A stretch of 64,000 bases of DNA. Source: Leptobrachium leishanense. Its lineage: Eukaryota; Chordata; Amphibia; Anura; Megophryidae. The translations under genes were made by a program, and so were the position numbers. The notes below the pieces were generated by a model. That model was given only the letters and a program-made list of their open reading frames with translations. It was not told the origin of the DNA and did not search any database. Of this stretch, positions 1-13,150 are shown one piece after another (position 1 is the stretch's first letter; the number at the start of each line of letters is the position of its first letter). The stretch is taken from the NCBI GenBank assembly GCA_009667805.1, contig CM019069.1, forward strand, positions 95,639,204 through 95,703,203, in the 5' to 3' direction.

Positions 1-260
1 CCGCCAGATAGACTCAATCTGTAGTGTACCTACCAGTCACACAGTATGCTATGTTCGAGACTGTACTGGATCTGTTTTAGGTTAATTGTTTACAAAGTTT
101 GTAGTGAATGTAAAAAAAAGAGATGTTATGTATTGTCTGTGCTTATACTTCCTGTTTCCTGGTCTGACCTCTGACCTGGAGGCAGTTCTATAATCCAACA
201 GGATTCCTCACACAAGCAGCTTGCAGTGTCTTCATTTCTACACATGAAACACCACCCATT
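1..260. other. No gene recognised
   Basis: I see no coding region, RNA gene or repeat end in this stretch. It is probably intronic or intergenic single-copy DNA. Confidence 0.5.
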
Positions 261-263
261 TAA

Positions 264-690
264 GGCTAGGGTCAGACGAAAGCATTTTTCCCCGCGAACG
301 TGAAAAAGTGCGTCCGAACGCATTGACGTATTTTATCACGGAATGCGCCAAAACGGTCAGACGACGCGCATTTTCGGGCGTGATTTTGTACGGATCGTCA
401 ATACAACTCTTTTTGCGTCTGGACGTTATGTAGGCTGGACATAAGCCGCGTCTGACATCTCCTAATCACGCAAACACGCCGCTATGCCGCAGCTGCGCAC
501 TCAGTACGTCAGTACTAGCGGTTCAGCGTTCTCAAAAAAATGCGTTCAAATTCCACTTGCGTTGCACGGCCAGACTTTTGTGCGGCCGTACATCGTATAT
601 TGGCCGTCATTGCCCGTCATCTGCTGCTAGTGCGGCCGTAATTATGTGCGCCAGAACGCACGTTAAAAGTGCGCTGGTCTGACCCCAGCC
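264..690. mobile_element. PIF/Harbinger-type MITE, copy 1
   Basis: This non-coding element begins GGCTAGGGTCAGAC and ends with the near inverse GTCTGACCCCAGCC. It is flanked on both sides by the trinucleotide TAA (261-263 and 691-693). A 3-bp TWA target duplication with ends starting GGC fits PIF/Harbinger. The interior is rich in CG-containing short inverted repeats. It matches the insertion at 4468-4893 in the opposite orientation. It has no transposase, so it would have been moved in trans. Confidence 0.75.
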
Positions 691-693
691 TAA

Positions 694-2151
694 AGGGGGA
701 AACAATGAAGCAAAGAGATACTATAATGATTTTTATGATGGAATATCACTTTACAGAGTCACAGTAATATATTTAGTGAAAGACTTTGCAGCTCAAACTT
801 GGTTTGCCCATTTAAACTGTGCTGAGTCACAACTGGCACACTAACAGCAAAAAGGAGAAGAATTGTTCATTAACACGTTAACAAATTGCAAACTCCATAA
901 ACAAAACACAGCAGCAGACCAAACATTCAGGAGCGAAGACAAAAAAAATGAAGACTTGAGAATAGCTAGATCTTGCTTTTAAACATTATTTTGATGCATT
1001 TATGCAAGCATGACAGCACAGCTAAAGCTGAATAATAATTATGCATTATGTTATTACAAGACAAGACAGACAGATTACTAATGTGTCAGCACAAGTAAAA
1101 CATTTTATGTTTCCATTTGCGCTTCAATGCAAAAAATGGATCATCAGCTTTCACTAGTCAAAATTACTATTCTGCCATCCAGTTCAGAGGCAGATTGAAT
1201 GATATGAAATTGACTTGTGATACATTTTTACACGCTTCCCCTACTCTAGAAATGTTTACAGTTAAATCACATAGCATTCTTAATTCAATTCTTAAGCTTG
1301 TTAAAACATGATTACTGTAAACATGGAGATTGGACTGCTGCAACAATAACAAACAGAACAAAAAGAACGGTGGATACCTTTACATTTGTGAAATTGAATA
1401 ACCTTTTAATTTACAAGAAAAAAAAAGAACTGTAGGTGTGATTAAAGACATATCCTTATAGTGTTCAGTTTTATCATAAATATCATCTATCTACAAACTA
1501 ATGCATAACGAGGGTCTCTCTTAGAAAAGACTTAGATAAACAAGTCTCTGCTGGTCCTGAACTCAGGCAGAGGGGATTATAATATACTTGGGGTATGCAA
1601 TTATCCATACCTTGTCTCAGTCTCCTATATTTGAAGGCGAATGAGACCCCATTTCATTTGAAATTCTTTAGATGCAAAGGTAACATCACTCACAAATTTG
1701 CAGTAGAATACCATTGTTATAGTAATAAATTTGGAGATGTTTTGTTAAGGGAGTTTGTGCCTATTTTGGCACTCCTAACACCCTGATAGTGCACTCCGAA
1801 TCATTTAGGGTCCCGTTTTGGAACGATGAGAGCTACCTTTTCTAAACAGGGGGTTACATGCGTAGGTGACTACCAGCAGATCACAGTAGTAATTATTATC
1901 TCCTAATCGAGACATGTGCAGATGAAGCAAACTCCGAAGTGGGGTATCCCATGTGCTGCTCCCCATAACAGGGTGAGTATGAGACCCTATATTTGCAAGA
2001 ATATTTGCCGCTTTTTCAATCAAGTAGCCCAATGTCTATTCATTGTCATAATACAATGAGAAAAACCTTAAAGAATTAAATGGAATAGAGGCTTTATAAA
2101 GGGGTGCAGGTAGTGCACAAATATGACAAGAACAGAATCACACATTTTAGC
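694..2151. other. No gene recognised
   Basis: This is AT-rich DNA without splice-flanked open frames or recognisable transposon ends. The short open frames here have no motif I recognise. Confidence 0.5.
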
Positions 2152-2155
2152 TTAA

Positions 2156-3279
2156 CCACTTGGCTGCTAAGGACACGCTCAGTGCGTCCAGCCGAGTGGT
2201 TCTCCTGCGCTATGGATGCGCTGAGCGCATCCTAGCACAGGAGGCAGCAATCGGCCGGGATTCCAGCCGATTGCTGCGCCCCCCCCCCCCGGTGCGGGAC
2301 CCCGGCGGGGACAATAGATGTCATTGCGCTAGCGCAATGACATCTATTACAGGCGCCCCCCCACGAGTGCAGGGAAGGTGCCTGAAAGGGAGGGGGGAAT
2401 GTCAAAGGCAGTCACTTCCAAACAGCGGCTGGCTTTAACCCCTTGGGGCCAGATCGTGATTCCGCGCCAGAAAGCGCCAGATCACGATCCTCTCCCGGAG
2501 CTGGCTGACATCTTGGATGTCGGCCAAGCTTCCAGGATCTCCCCCTGATGACTGGCATCATCGTGCATAGCGCAATGACGTCAGTTCTGCCGTTAACCCC
2601 TAGCTGCCACCAATGGTGGAGATAGAGGGTTCCAATGAACCCCCTATCTCTATGGATCCGTGGCAGCTAGGGGTTAATGTTTGGTATTGTTAGATCGGCC
2701 AGAGCATGGCCTTTCCAACAATAACAAACATGACCCTGTTAAAGTTTAAGAAAAGAAAACAAAAATGAAAAAATATATATATATTTTAAAAAATAAATTA
2801 AAAAGAATAAACAGGTTTTTTTTGTTTTGATAATGCAGCAATATTGTTCCCATTTCAATTATAATGTGAACAATGATGATGCACTAATGATTTTTGTATA
2901 GGGTGCGTTTGTTAAAAATTGTGTAATTTTCCCCCTAAAAACTTTTTAAAAAGTCCCCCATTTCTAATTTTTTTTAACAAGCGCAACTCATAGAAAATAT
3001 AACCGCAAATGTTCGCATGTTAAAATGTGGAAAGAAACACTTTACACGATGTAAATTATTGAAAATTCTAATTTTATTGCATTTTTTGTTATAATATACA
3101 GACAGGACAAGACATATATATATATAATAATGATATATTATGAATCTGCCGAAAAGAACGATCTATAAAATGTCTGGGTCATAGAATAAAAAGGCTTCAA
3201 AATGCGTTTAAACATGATGAGCGAAACCGGTAAAAATTAGCTCAGCACACAAGCGTGAAATGGCTCAGCAGCTAAAGGG
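2156..3279. mobile_element. TTAA-flanked MITE, family T1, copy 1
   Basis: The element sits between TTAA at 2152-2155 and TTAA at 3280-3283. The ends are CCACTTGGCTGCTAAGG on the left and the inverse-like CAGCAGCTAAAGGG on the right. The interior has long AT-rich and GC-rich fold-back blocks and no transposase. Two relatives lie at 15584-16159 and 30502-31722, sharing the ends and an internal block about a TTGTTCCCATTTCAATTATA motif. TTAA duplications point to piggyBac- or Kolobok-type mobilisation; I cannot decide which. Confidence 0.7.
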
Positions 3280-3686
3280 TTAAAACTGATATGAAATGTG
3301 GAACCATAACATGTACAGTTGTGTTCAAAATTATTCAACCCCCAATGCTGTAAAGGGTTTTAGGGAATTTAGTGTACATTTGTAATTGTATTCAGAATGA
3401 AATCCTACAGGGACTTTTTAAAGAACCATATGCAACTAAAATGACATCAATTGGTTTTGTAATACAGTAGTAAATGTTTCTTTTGTGAATTCTTCATTGA
3501 CACAATTATTCAACCCCTTAAAGACTACCACTCTGAAGAACAGAGGTTCATTCAAGTGTTTTCAATCAGGTATTGAAAACACCTGTGGATGTCACGGAGC
3601 AGCAATAAAGCATAATAAGCACCAATTAGGCAGCTTTAAAATGACTGTGATACTCCTTCTAGACATTTACTGGTGTGGTTACAAAC

Positions 3687-5137
<1,451 letters not shown>

Positions 5138-6257
5138 GATTGAATGTCACTTGGGGGTTGAATAAAACTGATAATGATGTGAGCACAGAAAAGACATTTG
5201 TGGTTATTTCATTATAAATGTTATGTTATATTTGTCTGACCTACACGTGCCTCTTTGATTTAATTGTAAGCAAGATGACTGAATGATCAAAATCAATGTC
5301 AAACTGGCCAAAACACTCAATTTCAGTGGGGGTTGAATAATTTTGAACACTATATGTTAAAGGAACACTACCACCAAAAAAGTGTTATCTAGATTAATTG
5401 TCCATTACAAACAAAACCACCTTCTGAACCACATGATGCTGTTTCTTTCTTTGTTGGAAGTAATTGCATGTAAAAAAAGGAAAAGCTAAGTTTTTTTACT
5501 CTCTTGTTCCCATTTTCTGGACATTTTTCCATGAATCAACATTTAACTAAACATGAGCTTTGTCGCAGTGCCAGAGTCTGCTATCCCGAGATTCGCCCCT
5601 GCGCTCTTACTGGCTGCTGTGTCACTAGAGGGCAGGAACAGACAGCTCTAAAGATTGTTTTGGGTTTTTTTCACATCTTCCAGCAGTAAAAGTACAGCCT
5701 GCATATACATTATGGATGCCTGTGTGTGTGATAGGAGCTGCATTGTATCTGATATAGATACTGCAGCCTGCAAGCTTCAGATACATTGCTGCTCTTATCA
5801 CTCCCAGGCATACATAATGTATATGGAGGGATCAAAAAATGTAAAAAGCTGGTGTCTGGCGCTTGCAAAAGTTCGTTCTTTAAATCCAGTCAAAAAATTC
5901 AGTCAAAAAATTCTAGGTCCGCTTAGCATCTCATCCACAGATTTGATTGAAGACACATGAAAATAAGAAGAAAAGGAGAATATTTTGTGCAGAATCTTAG
6001 CACATAATTTAGGTAAGCATGCCAAAAAAGGAATACTCACATTTAGGGGTGCCAGTTGTAACAAATAGGCACCTAAACGTAGGCAAATCAGTGAATTTAT
6101 ATATCAGGGGCACTGATTCCCCTGTATAGGTAGGACAACCAAAGATCCAGGCGCCGTAGAGATGTACAATAAAAGTACCAGACGGTTTGGAATTAACAGA
6201 ATACGCTTGAATAGAGTCGGTCAATCACAAGTTTATTAGGAAACTTAGATAAACACC

Positions 6258-6292
6258 TCAAACGCGTTTCGCTACAAGAGCTTCATCAGTCA
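6258..6292 (-). ncRNA. Hammerhead ribozyme motif, mirror copy
   Basis: This is the exact mirror of the motif at 6290-6324, read on the minus strand. The two motifs overlap by three bases at the palindrome centre, so transcripts in either direction would carry one. Confidence 0.6.
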
Positions 6293-6324
6293 CTGATGAA
6301 GCTCTTGTAGCGAAACGCGTTTGA
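6290..6324 (+). ncRNA. Hammerhead ribozyme motif (Penelope-type, minimal stem III)
   Basis: The core CTGATGA is at 6293-6299, then A, then stem II GCT/AGC with loop CTTGT, then GAAA at 6312-6315. Stem III is the self-complementary ACGCGT (6315-6320) and the cleavage base is T6321. Stem I pairs TCA (6290-6292) with TGA (6322-6324). A palindromic stem III fits hammerheads that act as dimers, as described in Penelope-like elements. Activity is not shown. Confidence 0.6.
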
Positions 6325-6750
6325 GGTGTTTATCTAAGTTTCCTAATAAACTTGTGATTGACCGACTCTATTCAAGCGTATTCTGTTAATTCCAAACCGT
6401 CTGGTACTTTTATTGTACATCTCTACGGCGCCTGGATCTTTGGTTGTCCTACCTATACAGGGGAATCAGTGCCCCTGATATATAAATTCACTGATTTGCC
6501 TACGTTTAGGTGCCTATTTGTTACAACTGGCACCCCTAAATGTGAGTATTCCTTTTTTGGCATGCTTACCTAAATTATGTGCTAAGATTCTGCACAAAAT
6601 ATTCTCCTTTTCTTCTTATTTTCATGTGTCTTCAATCAAATCTGTGGATGAGATGCTAAGCGGACCTAGAATTTTGTGACTGAATTTTTTGACTGGATTT
6701 AAAGAACGAACTTTTGCAAGCGCCAGACACCAGCTTTTTACATTTTTTGA

Positions 6751-8278
6751 ACACTCTATTTTCAGCGACTTTGGGGATTAGACGCTGATTCTGTGTGTAA
6801 GGCTGCTGCATTTTTTCCTTCAGAGAACCGATTTTTATAACCTGTAAAGAACTGATGTCTGCTAATTTTATTCTTTCCATCACATATTTATTAATTTGAC
6901 TGTTTGTATTTATATTTTTGTTTATTAATTTTCATTAATGTTTTGCACTATAACACATTTTGGATCATGCACTCTGGATGTCTAATTGGTTTTAATTAAG
7001 CTTATTTGTTTCACCCGATTGGGTTTGAGTTGTAATTATTGGTACACATTTAGTAGTCAGTAGGACTATTTTAAAGATACTATCAGCACTTTATAGTATT
7101 TTATTAGGGGTACTTCAGCACTTTAATTAATTTTATTAGGGGTACTTCAGCACTTTAATTAATTAACTTATTATAGGCGATTTACCCTTTATCTGAGAAC
7201 GTCATGTCTGACTGTTAGAACACACCATTATCTGCAGTCACGTTGTCACTCTTATTCTTGCAATTTTGCACTTCCACCTTGTACCATTTTACACCGCCCA
7301 GGTGCATGTTATTGTATTGTGGTTTCATTACTGTTATTGGAATTCACAGCACTTTTAATTACATTTGCCACTTTTATTGTGCATATTGATTTAATATTAT
7401 TAACACCACCTTTATAGATTATTGTACACTATATTATGTGTTGAAGAGTGTAATTGCTTCCTAATTAGACGCAGCAGTATGCTCTCTCTGTAGACATTAG
7501 TGGCAATCATCATACCTTCATCTTCCAACTGATTAATTTTAATCATCTTCATACACTTAACGATTGTGTTCAACTATTCTCTGTTGGCTAGTAGAGACAT
7601 TTAGTGGCGCCACACTCACATTGCATCTCTTGTATATGGAGGGATGTCTTGCAGGAGGAGGGGGCTGGGAGGGCAAGACACACGCGTTCTGTGTGTGAGA
7701 CATAGCCTGAGAGTACCTCCCACACCCGCGAGGGCTGCATGTGGGAGGTACTCGCAGAATGCCAGGCATGGAGGTGGGAGGTGCTCTCAGGCTGGGAGTG
7801 CTGGATGTGGGAGGTCTAATGAGGCAGGGAAAGAAGGGGGCATGGTCGCGGCAGAAAGGCGCGTGGCTAACATTGATTGGAGCTGGTCACGACCAACAGA
7901 CCACATTCTATCTCAGCTGCCACAAAGTAACCAGCAAGCAAGGTAAAGTTACTGGGGGGGGGGAGTTTACAACACAAAGGATCACAGTGACACATGTGCT
8001 GCCACTAGGGTAGATGGTCTGAAAATGTTTACATGGAAATTTGTGTGTTTCATGTCAGCACCATCTAGTGGCCATTTATTTCATAACACCCTGGTATTCA
8101 GCCAGCCTTCCCAGGATCCTGTGGGCTGGCTGGCCTCATGAATCCTTGCTACAGCAAAGGATCGTGGGAAGAAGAACCTAATTTCCTTATCACAGGAGCT
8201 GAAGGAAGCATCTAGCCACTATCTCTCTCCTCTATGAGAAGCATCGTCAGTAAGGACTTCAGCTTAACTTCCCCTTGC
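6751..8278. other. No gene recognised
   Basis: The left part is AT-rich; a GC-rich patch at about 7640-7810 has short local inverted repeats around GGGAGGTACT. The open frames here have no recognisable motif and overlap on both strands, so I do not call them. Confidence 0.4.
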
Positions 8279-8293
8279 CATCTCACAGTTGCT

Positions 8294-8998
8294 TAAATAC
8301 AGAAAAAATGGCGTCACGCCCATACTCACCGGAGCGGCAGCAACTGCCAGGAGTAACAGCCCAGTTAATGTATAAAACATAACAAGGAAAAAAAGTGTCA
8401 TCTGCGCTCGTTTCTAGGTGTTCCATGTACAACAAAACACTACAAGGTTTTTGTTTGTTTCAATGGCCATTGCAACGTAAGCTCACTCGCCACTTCAAGG
8501 CACCTCTTTACAGAGTGAGTACCTAACAATTGTAACCAAAATTGCCATTGAAACAAACAAGAACCTCAGTTTTGTTGTACATGGAACACATAGAAACGAG
8601 CGCAGATGACACCTTTTTTCCTTGTTATGTTTTATACATTAACTGGGCTGTTACTCCCGGCAGTTGCTGCCGCTCCGGTGAGTATGGGCGCGAGGCCATT
8701 TTTTCTGTATTTATGTATATCATGCTTGTAAAACCAGTCCGTCGTTCTGCAGCTGTTCCTCTTTCCATGTTTTTGTTTTTAATCCCAAATGGGAAGTGTT
8801 TGGTGCGTGTATAAATGAAACCCACCATATCTCTGCCTCTCCTTAGCTTAAAAGCAGCAGGAGGGGCTTGGAGCTGCTCAGTAGAGCGGCCTTTTGGTTA
8901 CAATTGTTAGGTACTCACTCTGTAAAGAGGTGCCTTGAAGTGGCGAGTGAGCTTAAGTTGCAATGGCCATTGAAACAAACAAAAACCTCATAGTGTTT
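8294..8998. mobile_element. 705-bp fold-back insertion with 15-bp target duplication
   Basis: CATCTCACAGTTGCT occurs exactly at 8279-8293 and 8999-9013, bracketing the element. Inside, about 140 bp at 8297-8435 returns inverted at about 8545-8715, and about 95 bp at 8440-8540 returns inverted at about 8893-8990. A 15-bp duplication indicates endonuclease-primed retroposition (LINE or Penelope class) rather than a DNA transposon. There is no coding frame. Confidence 0.65.
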
Positions 8999-9645
8999 CA
9001 TCTCACAGTTGCTATCAGCTTTAGAAGCACCCTATGTGCTGTGTATTTGTTTCCCCTCTACATTGCAGCCATCTGCTTTTCACATAGCTGCAGCATGGCC
9101 TAAGTGTGTCATACCGACACACCCTGTTTCTGTAATGCTATCTAGGTGCTACTGCTTTAACAAATTTGTATATATACTGCATTTTTTACACTTTGTACTG
9201 TTCCGCTTCCCTACAGTTTTATCACATTCCTACAACAGGTTAATAAACTTAACAGACTACAAACCGGTCTCATTTGTTCAACTCGTAGGAAAGGTTTACC
9301 TGCCTGTCATGCTGCACATAGACTCTGGGAGTACGTGGAGTGGGAACAGGACAACACATATAAACTAAAATACCTTCTTAACTAAACACACAAGAAAAAC
9401 GAAGCACATTTAAGAGATCAGCAACATAAAATAAACATAAACTTTCATTTTTTGGTGGTACTGTTCCTTTAATGATTAATACACTGTTGAATAGAACACA
9501 AGCAGTCAAAATGGCATAAAAATGTAACTTAAAAAGTATCTAACAAAAAAACATTCGACGTTGGTTTCGAAATACAGTTTTGGAAGAAGTGTGTGGAACG
9601 GCTCGATGAATATTAAAAAACTACCATTATTAGGCAAAGCTTTTT

Positions 9646-10155
9646 TATCACGTCCCACGGTGCCCTGTGCCCGGCAGCGTCCTGCTTGCTGGCCAGGAGC
9701 CGAGAGAAAAGCAAAATCCTTGCGGTCACGTGAGACGCCAAGGGGCGGGGTGCGGCTTGATGACACGGCGCCCGCCAGCTTTAAAACCCAGCAACTCCAT
9801 TACTCCAGTGCCCTGATGTGGTATTCACTTCCCTCAGCGAAATCGAGAGAAATCTCAATGTATCCTTCCTGGTAAAATACTTTATAAATAAATAAATAAT
9901 TTTGGCTTATTTTTGTACCAACCTGGCATTGACTGACAACCCTGCACGGTGTACCAACTTGGCAAGTACTAGTGACTATGCTCTGGTCTGATTGGTACTA
10001 AGATCTCCGTTTCATCAACCAAGTCTGTTCTAATATTCTGGTGTCTGTTAACCCTTGCTGGTTACGTATAACTTGGTTCCCTGAAGATAGTTCGCTGTAC
10101 CAACCATCCAGGGATCGGAGGGGTAGATAGTATACTGTAGACAGGGACAAGTATC
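9646..10155. mobile_element. Truncated LTR, relative of the solo LTR at 16185
   Basis: Two blocks match the solo LTR at 16185-16745: the start (TATCACGTCCC with CTGGCCAGG and CCTGATGTGGT downstream) and the end (ATCGGAGGGGTAGATAG with ACAGGGA). The element's own last bases are missing, and a short AATAAATAAATAA insertion sits at about 9880. I see no target duplication. It is an old damaged copy. Confidence 0.6.
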
Positions 10156-11324
10156 ATAGACCATTTTTACAGCTTCAAAGGTTGATTTTATTGGTTTTAA
10201 AGGAACACTTTAATAACCCCGGTCTGATAAAAGAAGCATTTTAACAATTCAAACTATTATTTTTTTGTAAACAGTGAGTGATGTTTTTAATATTTAAAAT
10301 TCACAATTAAATTAAGTTGGGTTAAAGGGATATCCTAGCTGAAATGGCAAACCCCGACACAGAGCATTTCATATCCACAATAACATGAGCACTAAACAAA
10401 TGATTAATTATAAATTTGGCCCTCTTTAAATTATTTATATTTTGTTTTTGCAGAATCACTCTCAGGATGTCTAGACGTAAACAAGAATACAACTCTGTAC
10501 TTCAGCAGACCTGATGTAAGGTTTAATCAGTGCCGGATATACTGAATAATCATTGAGGTGAAATACATATGTTTAAAAAACCTCATAAGGTTTGTTCAAG
10601 TTTTCTGTTTCCATTCATTGTCCCCTGAACTGTGACATGAGTGTTTAGCTCTCCTCCTAATTCTGTGGGTAGTTTAAAGTTCTCCCCAAGCTGGTGATTT
10701 AAAAGGTTTGTGTGAGCAGTTTCATCTAAGCAGATGTCAGTGAAGTCAAGGTCAAAAATATGTTATAGTGTGAAACTACACTTATCGCTTTACTTTCAGT
10801 ATTTAGAAACGAATCCTGACATCACGTATGGGCGCTGTCACCTTCAGAAAATTTAGAAGTGTTATTCATTACGTTCAGGTCTACTGGGAACAGAAAGAGT
10901 CTCAGAAGGAAGTTTACGCTTGTCACAATAAAATTCAATTTTCTGTTAAAAAAGTAATCCTTTATATGAACCAATGGCGGTGTGACGCAAGTGAGAAGAG
11001 TAAATCAGAGTGATTGATATCTCTTATTTATATCTGACAGATCACTAGCATTCACAAAATAGTAAGCAGAACAAGTTCTCTCAGTGATGCACCGTTGCTT
11101 GGGAAACATCACAGAAAGTGCCACTCAAAAGTGTGCTATTTTGTGATTAAGAAAAACTAAAGACTTTTTTTACAACGTATAGTTAAAACATTTTCTGAAA
11201 CTAATCTACAATATAATTTGATAAAACAGAAGTTGGAAAGATTTAGGATTGGTATGCAAAATTCACTCAACTATCTAATGATTAATTATATCTTATAATA
11301 TTGTAACCTATAATTAATGTCAGT
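10156..11324. other. No gene recognised
   Basis: The stretch contains one isolated end-like sequence, TTAAAGGAACACTTTAATAA, at about 10198, similar to the start of the TTAA element at 5357. I do not find its partner. There are no supportable exons. Confidence 0.4.
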
Positions 11325-11329
11325 TTGAA

Positions 11330-11391
11330 ACAGGGATCAAACCTGGGACTTCTGCATCCCTGGTCCAGCATCCTACTGGCTAAGCTGCACT
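11330..11391 (-). repeat. tRNA-derived SINE head (fragment)
   Basis: On the minus strand an A-box-like block GCTTAGCCAGTAGGATGC (11385-11368) is followed by the B-box GGTTTGATCCC (11343-11333), with tRNA spacing between them. It lacks a foldable acceptor stem and a convincing anticodon arm, so it is a tRNA-derived repeat rather than a working tRNA. Confidence 0.55.
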
Positions 11392-11396
11392 AGACT

Positions 11397-11930
11397 TTTG
11401 CTCATCTAAATATTCAGAGTCTGCTGTGTAGAATACGGATTCCTGTAGCTGCGTATACCTGTTTGCACAATGGTGTCCTATGCTCTTTAAATGAGTATTT
11501 AACCCCTTTGCCACCAGGGGGTTTTCCAAATAAGCATTGTCAGAAACTAGTGTTCTGAGGCCTGTTCTGAGTGGAACCTGTCCCGTTAAACTGCTGTATG
11601 GTCTTGGCCACCGCACTGCAGCTCAGTTTCAGGGTCTTGGCAATCTTCTTATTGCCTATAGGCTATCTCTATGTAAAGCAACAATTCATTTTTTTCAGAT
11701 CCTCAGAGAGTTCTTTGCCATGAGTTACCATGTTGAACTTCCAGCGGTTTAGACATTAATGGGTGTGTTGACTTATTTTGAGGGGACAGCAAATTTACAC
11801 TGTTATACAAACTGTAAACTCAATACTTTACATTGTAGCAAAGTGTCATTTCTTCAGTATTGTCACATGAAAAGATAGAATAAGATATTTACAAAAATGT
11901 GAGGGATGTACTCACTTCTGTGAGATACTG
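11397..11930. mobile_element. Tc1/mariner remnant (right end)
   Basis: The right terminal sequence ends GTGAGATACTG followed by TA at 11931-11932. It includes the familiar subterminal blocks of a widespread vertebrate Tc1/mariner family: TTATTTTGAGGGGACAGCAA and TCACATGAAAAGATAGAATA. The strip at 11690-11750 reads as the start of its transposase on the reverse strand (GTTCTTTGCCATGAGTTACC). The left end and most of the gene are missing. The family match is from memory. Confidence 0.6.
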
Positions 11931-11932
11931 TA

Positions 11933-12515
11933 TGTGTGGTGCACTGTTAAATGAAAGCAACACTTTTAAAATTCACAATATAAATCCACGAGTTTAGATC
12001 GCAGATTCTAGCAACTAATGCAAGATGTTGTATTTCAAAGTTCTGTATACGTCCAGAATACCATATCTACCTTTTACATAGATGAAGAAAAAATAATGCT
12101 TTCAAATGTCTTATTGAGTAGAAGAAATAAAGGTCAAACAAATCATACAGCAGATTAAATAGATACCGTGGTCTCTGAGCAAACACTTGTCATAAATGAG
12201 CAGAACATGATATCATACAGAGCCTGGTGTTCTGTAGTAACCATGGTATAATGTAATTTTATGAGGCACAACAATAATCTACATTTGCCAAAAAAAAATT
12301 AATCAACCTAAGCATACGACTGTGAATCATACACATTAAATATTAAAATGGATATCAAAATGTTTGATATTTGGAACAGCTGTTAATCTCAAACAACAAA
12401 ATATGCTGAAAAATATATAAAGACCAACCAACCAGTAATCAAAAGAATTATAATTGAAATAAAACTAGTCTTTAAAGTGAACCTGGTTTGCTCTGGTTTT
12501 ATTTAGCTCATTTAA
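11933..12515. other. No gene recognised
   Basis: AT-rich sequence without recognised repeats or coding potential. Confidence 0.5.
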
Positions 12516-12747
12516 TACACAATTATTAGGCAAATAGTATATTTGCGGATTAATTTCATTATTGATCAACTACAGTGCACTCGGTCAATCGAAAATGTTA
12601 ATAAACCTCAAACCCGAGTACTTAAAGTAAAAGTGATGTATTAGGAGCATACATGTACGTGTGTACAATTATTGGCAACTATTAGTGTGCAGCATTTTTA
12701 TGCAACTAAATGAAAATTTTGCCATCTCACTTGTTTATTTTCAAGTG

Positions 12748-13150
12748 TTAACCCCTTCCCGACAACTGACGTACATAGTACGTCCGATCGGTAAGTACCT
12801 TTAACGACTGTGGACGTACATAGTACGTCATGGTCTCCTAACCTCCCTCCCTATACTCAACTTTCTCGCTGGGATCCTGCAACGGACTGGCAGGCTGGAA
12901 GCATGCTCCGCCTTTTCAGGGGGCCCGAGAGGTGGGATGACATCATCACGGTGCATGATAAGGTCATCACCAGGTGCCCCCCAGTGCCTGCAGTAAAAAA
13001 TTAGGAAGGGGAGGGGGGGGGGCTCGTTTGGAGCCATCTATCTCCCCAACCATTAAAGATAGAAAAAAACAAATGGTTCCCGCTGGAAAGGGGAGAGTGG
13101 TGTCTCCTATTAACCGTTTTGTTGCCAGATCGCGATTCAAACCAGGAAGC
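12748..13150. mobile_element. TTAA-type element fragments inside Tc1 copy C
   Basis: TTAACCCCTTCCCGAC starts at 12748, followed by a doubled GACGTACATAGTACGTC-like fold-back. A second end-like block TTAACCGTTTTGTTGCCAG starts at 13110. Both point the same way, so this is a mosaic or truncated insertion, not a clean element. No coding content. Confidence 0.45.

Larger units (their letters stand above)
5832..6750. repeat. Near-perfect 919-bp palindrome (two head-to-head Penelope-type repeats)
   Basis: The two 459-bp arms are mirror images about position 6291; by eye I find one clear mismatch, near 6675. The arms meet in CTTCATCAGT-C-ACTGATGAAG. Reading outward, each arm starts with a hammerhead-like motif, followed by AT-rich DNA with no coding frame. 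Penelope-like retroelements carry hammerhead motifs in their terminal repeats and often have these in inverted order, so a head-to-head pair is the most economical reading. No reverse transcriptase is present. Confidence 0.85.
5361..9468. mobile_element. TTAA-bounded 4.1-kb composite element
   Basis: The left end AGGAACACTACCACCAAAAA follows TTAA at 5357-5360. The right end is the inverse, TTTTTTGGTGGTACTGTTCC, before TTAA at 9469-9472. The terminal inverted repeat is about 26 bp with about two mismatches. I see no transposase. The interior holds the palindrome at 5832-6750 and the fold-back insertion at 8294-8998. It may be one non-autonomous TTAA element enlarged by later insertions, or two single ends of the same family. 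Confidence 0.6.

Noticed and set aside
1117..2032. Several 60-75-codon frames in the first 2 kb
   Set aside because: Length and composition are as expected by chance in AT-rich DNA, and none shows motifs or splice context.
6009..6573. Identical 71-codon frames on both strands (6009-6224 and 6358-6573)
   Set aside because: They are mirror images produced by the palindrome, with no motif and no initiation context beyond chance.
8294..8998. Hammerhead motif in the fold-back retroposon
   Set aside because: A GAAAC strand exists near 8970 but no CTGANGA strand lies at the right distance, so I cannot support it.
10441..10530. Possible plus-strand exon after TTTTTGCAG at 10453
   Set aside because: All frames close quickly and no coding peptide is recognisable.
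11330..11391. Functional tRNA gene on the minus strand
   Set aside because: A- and B-box are present but the acceptor and anticodon stems do not pair convincingly, so I keep it as a SINE head.
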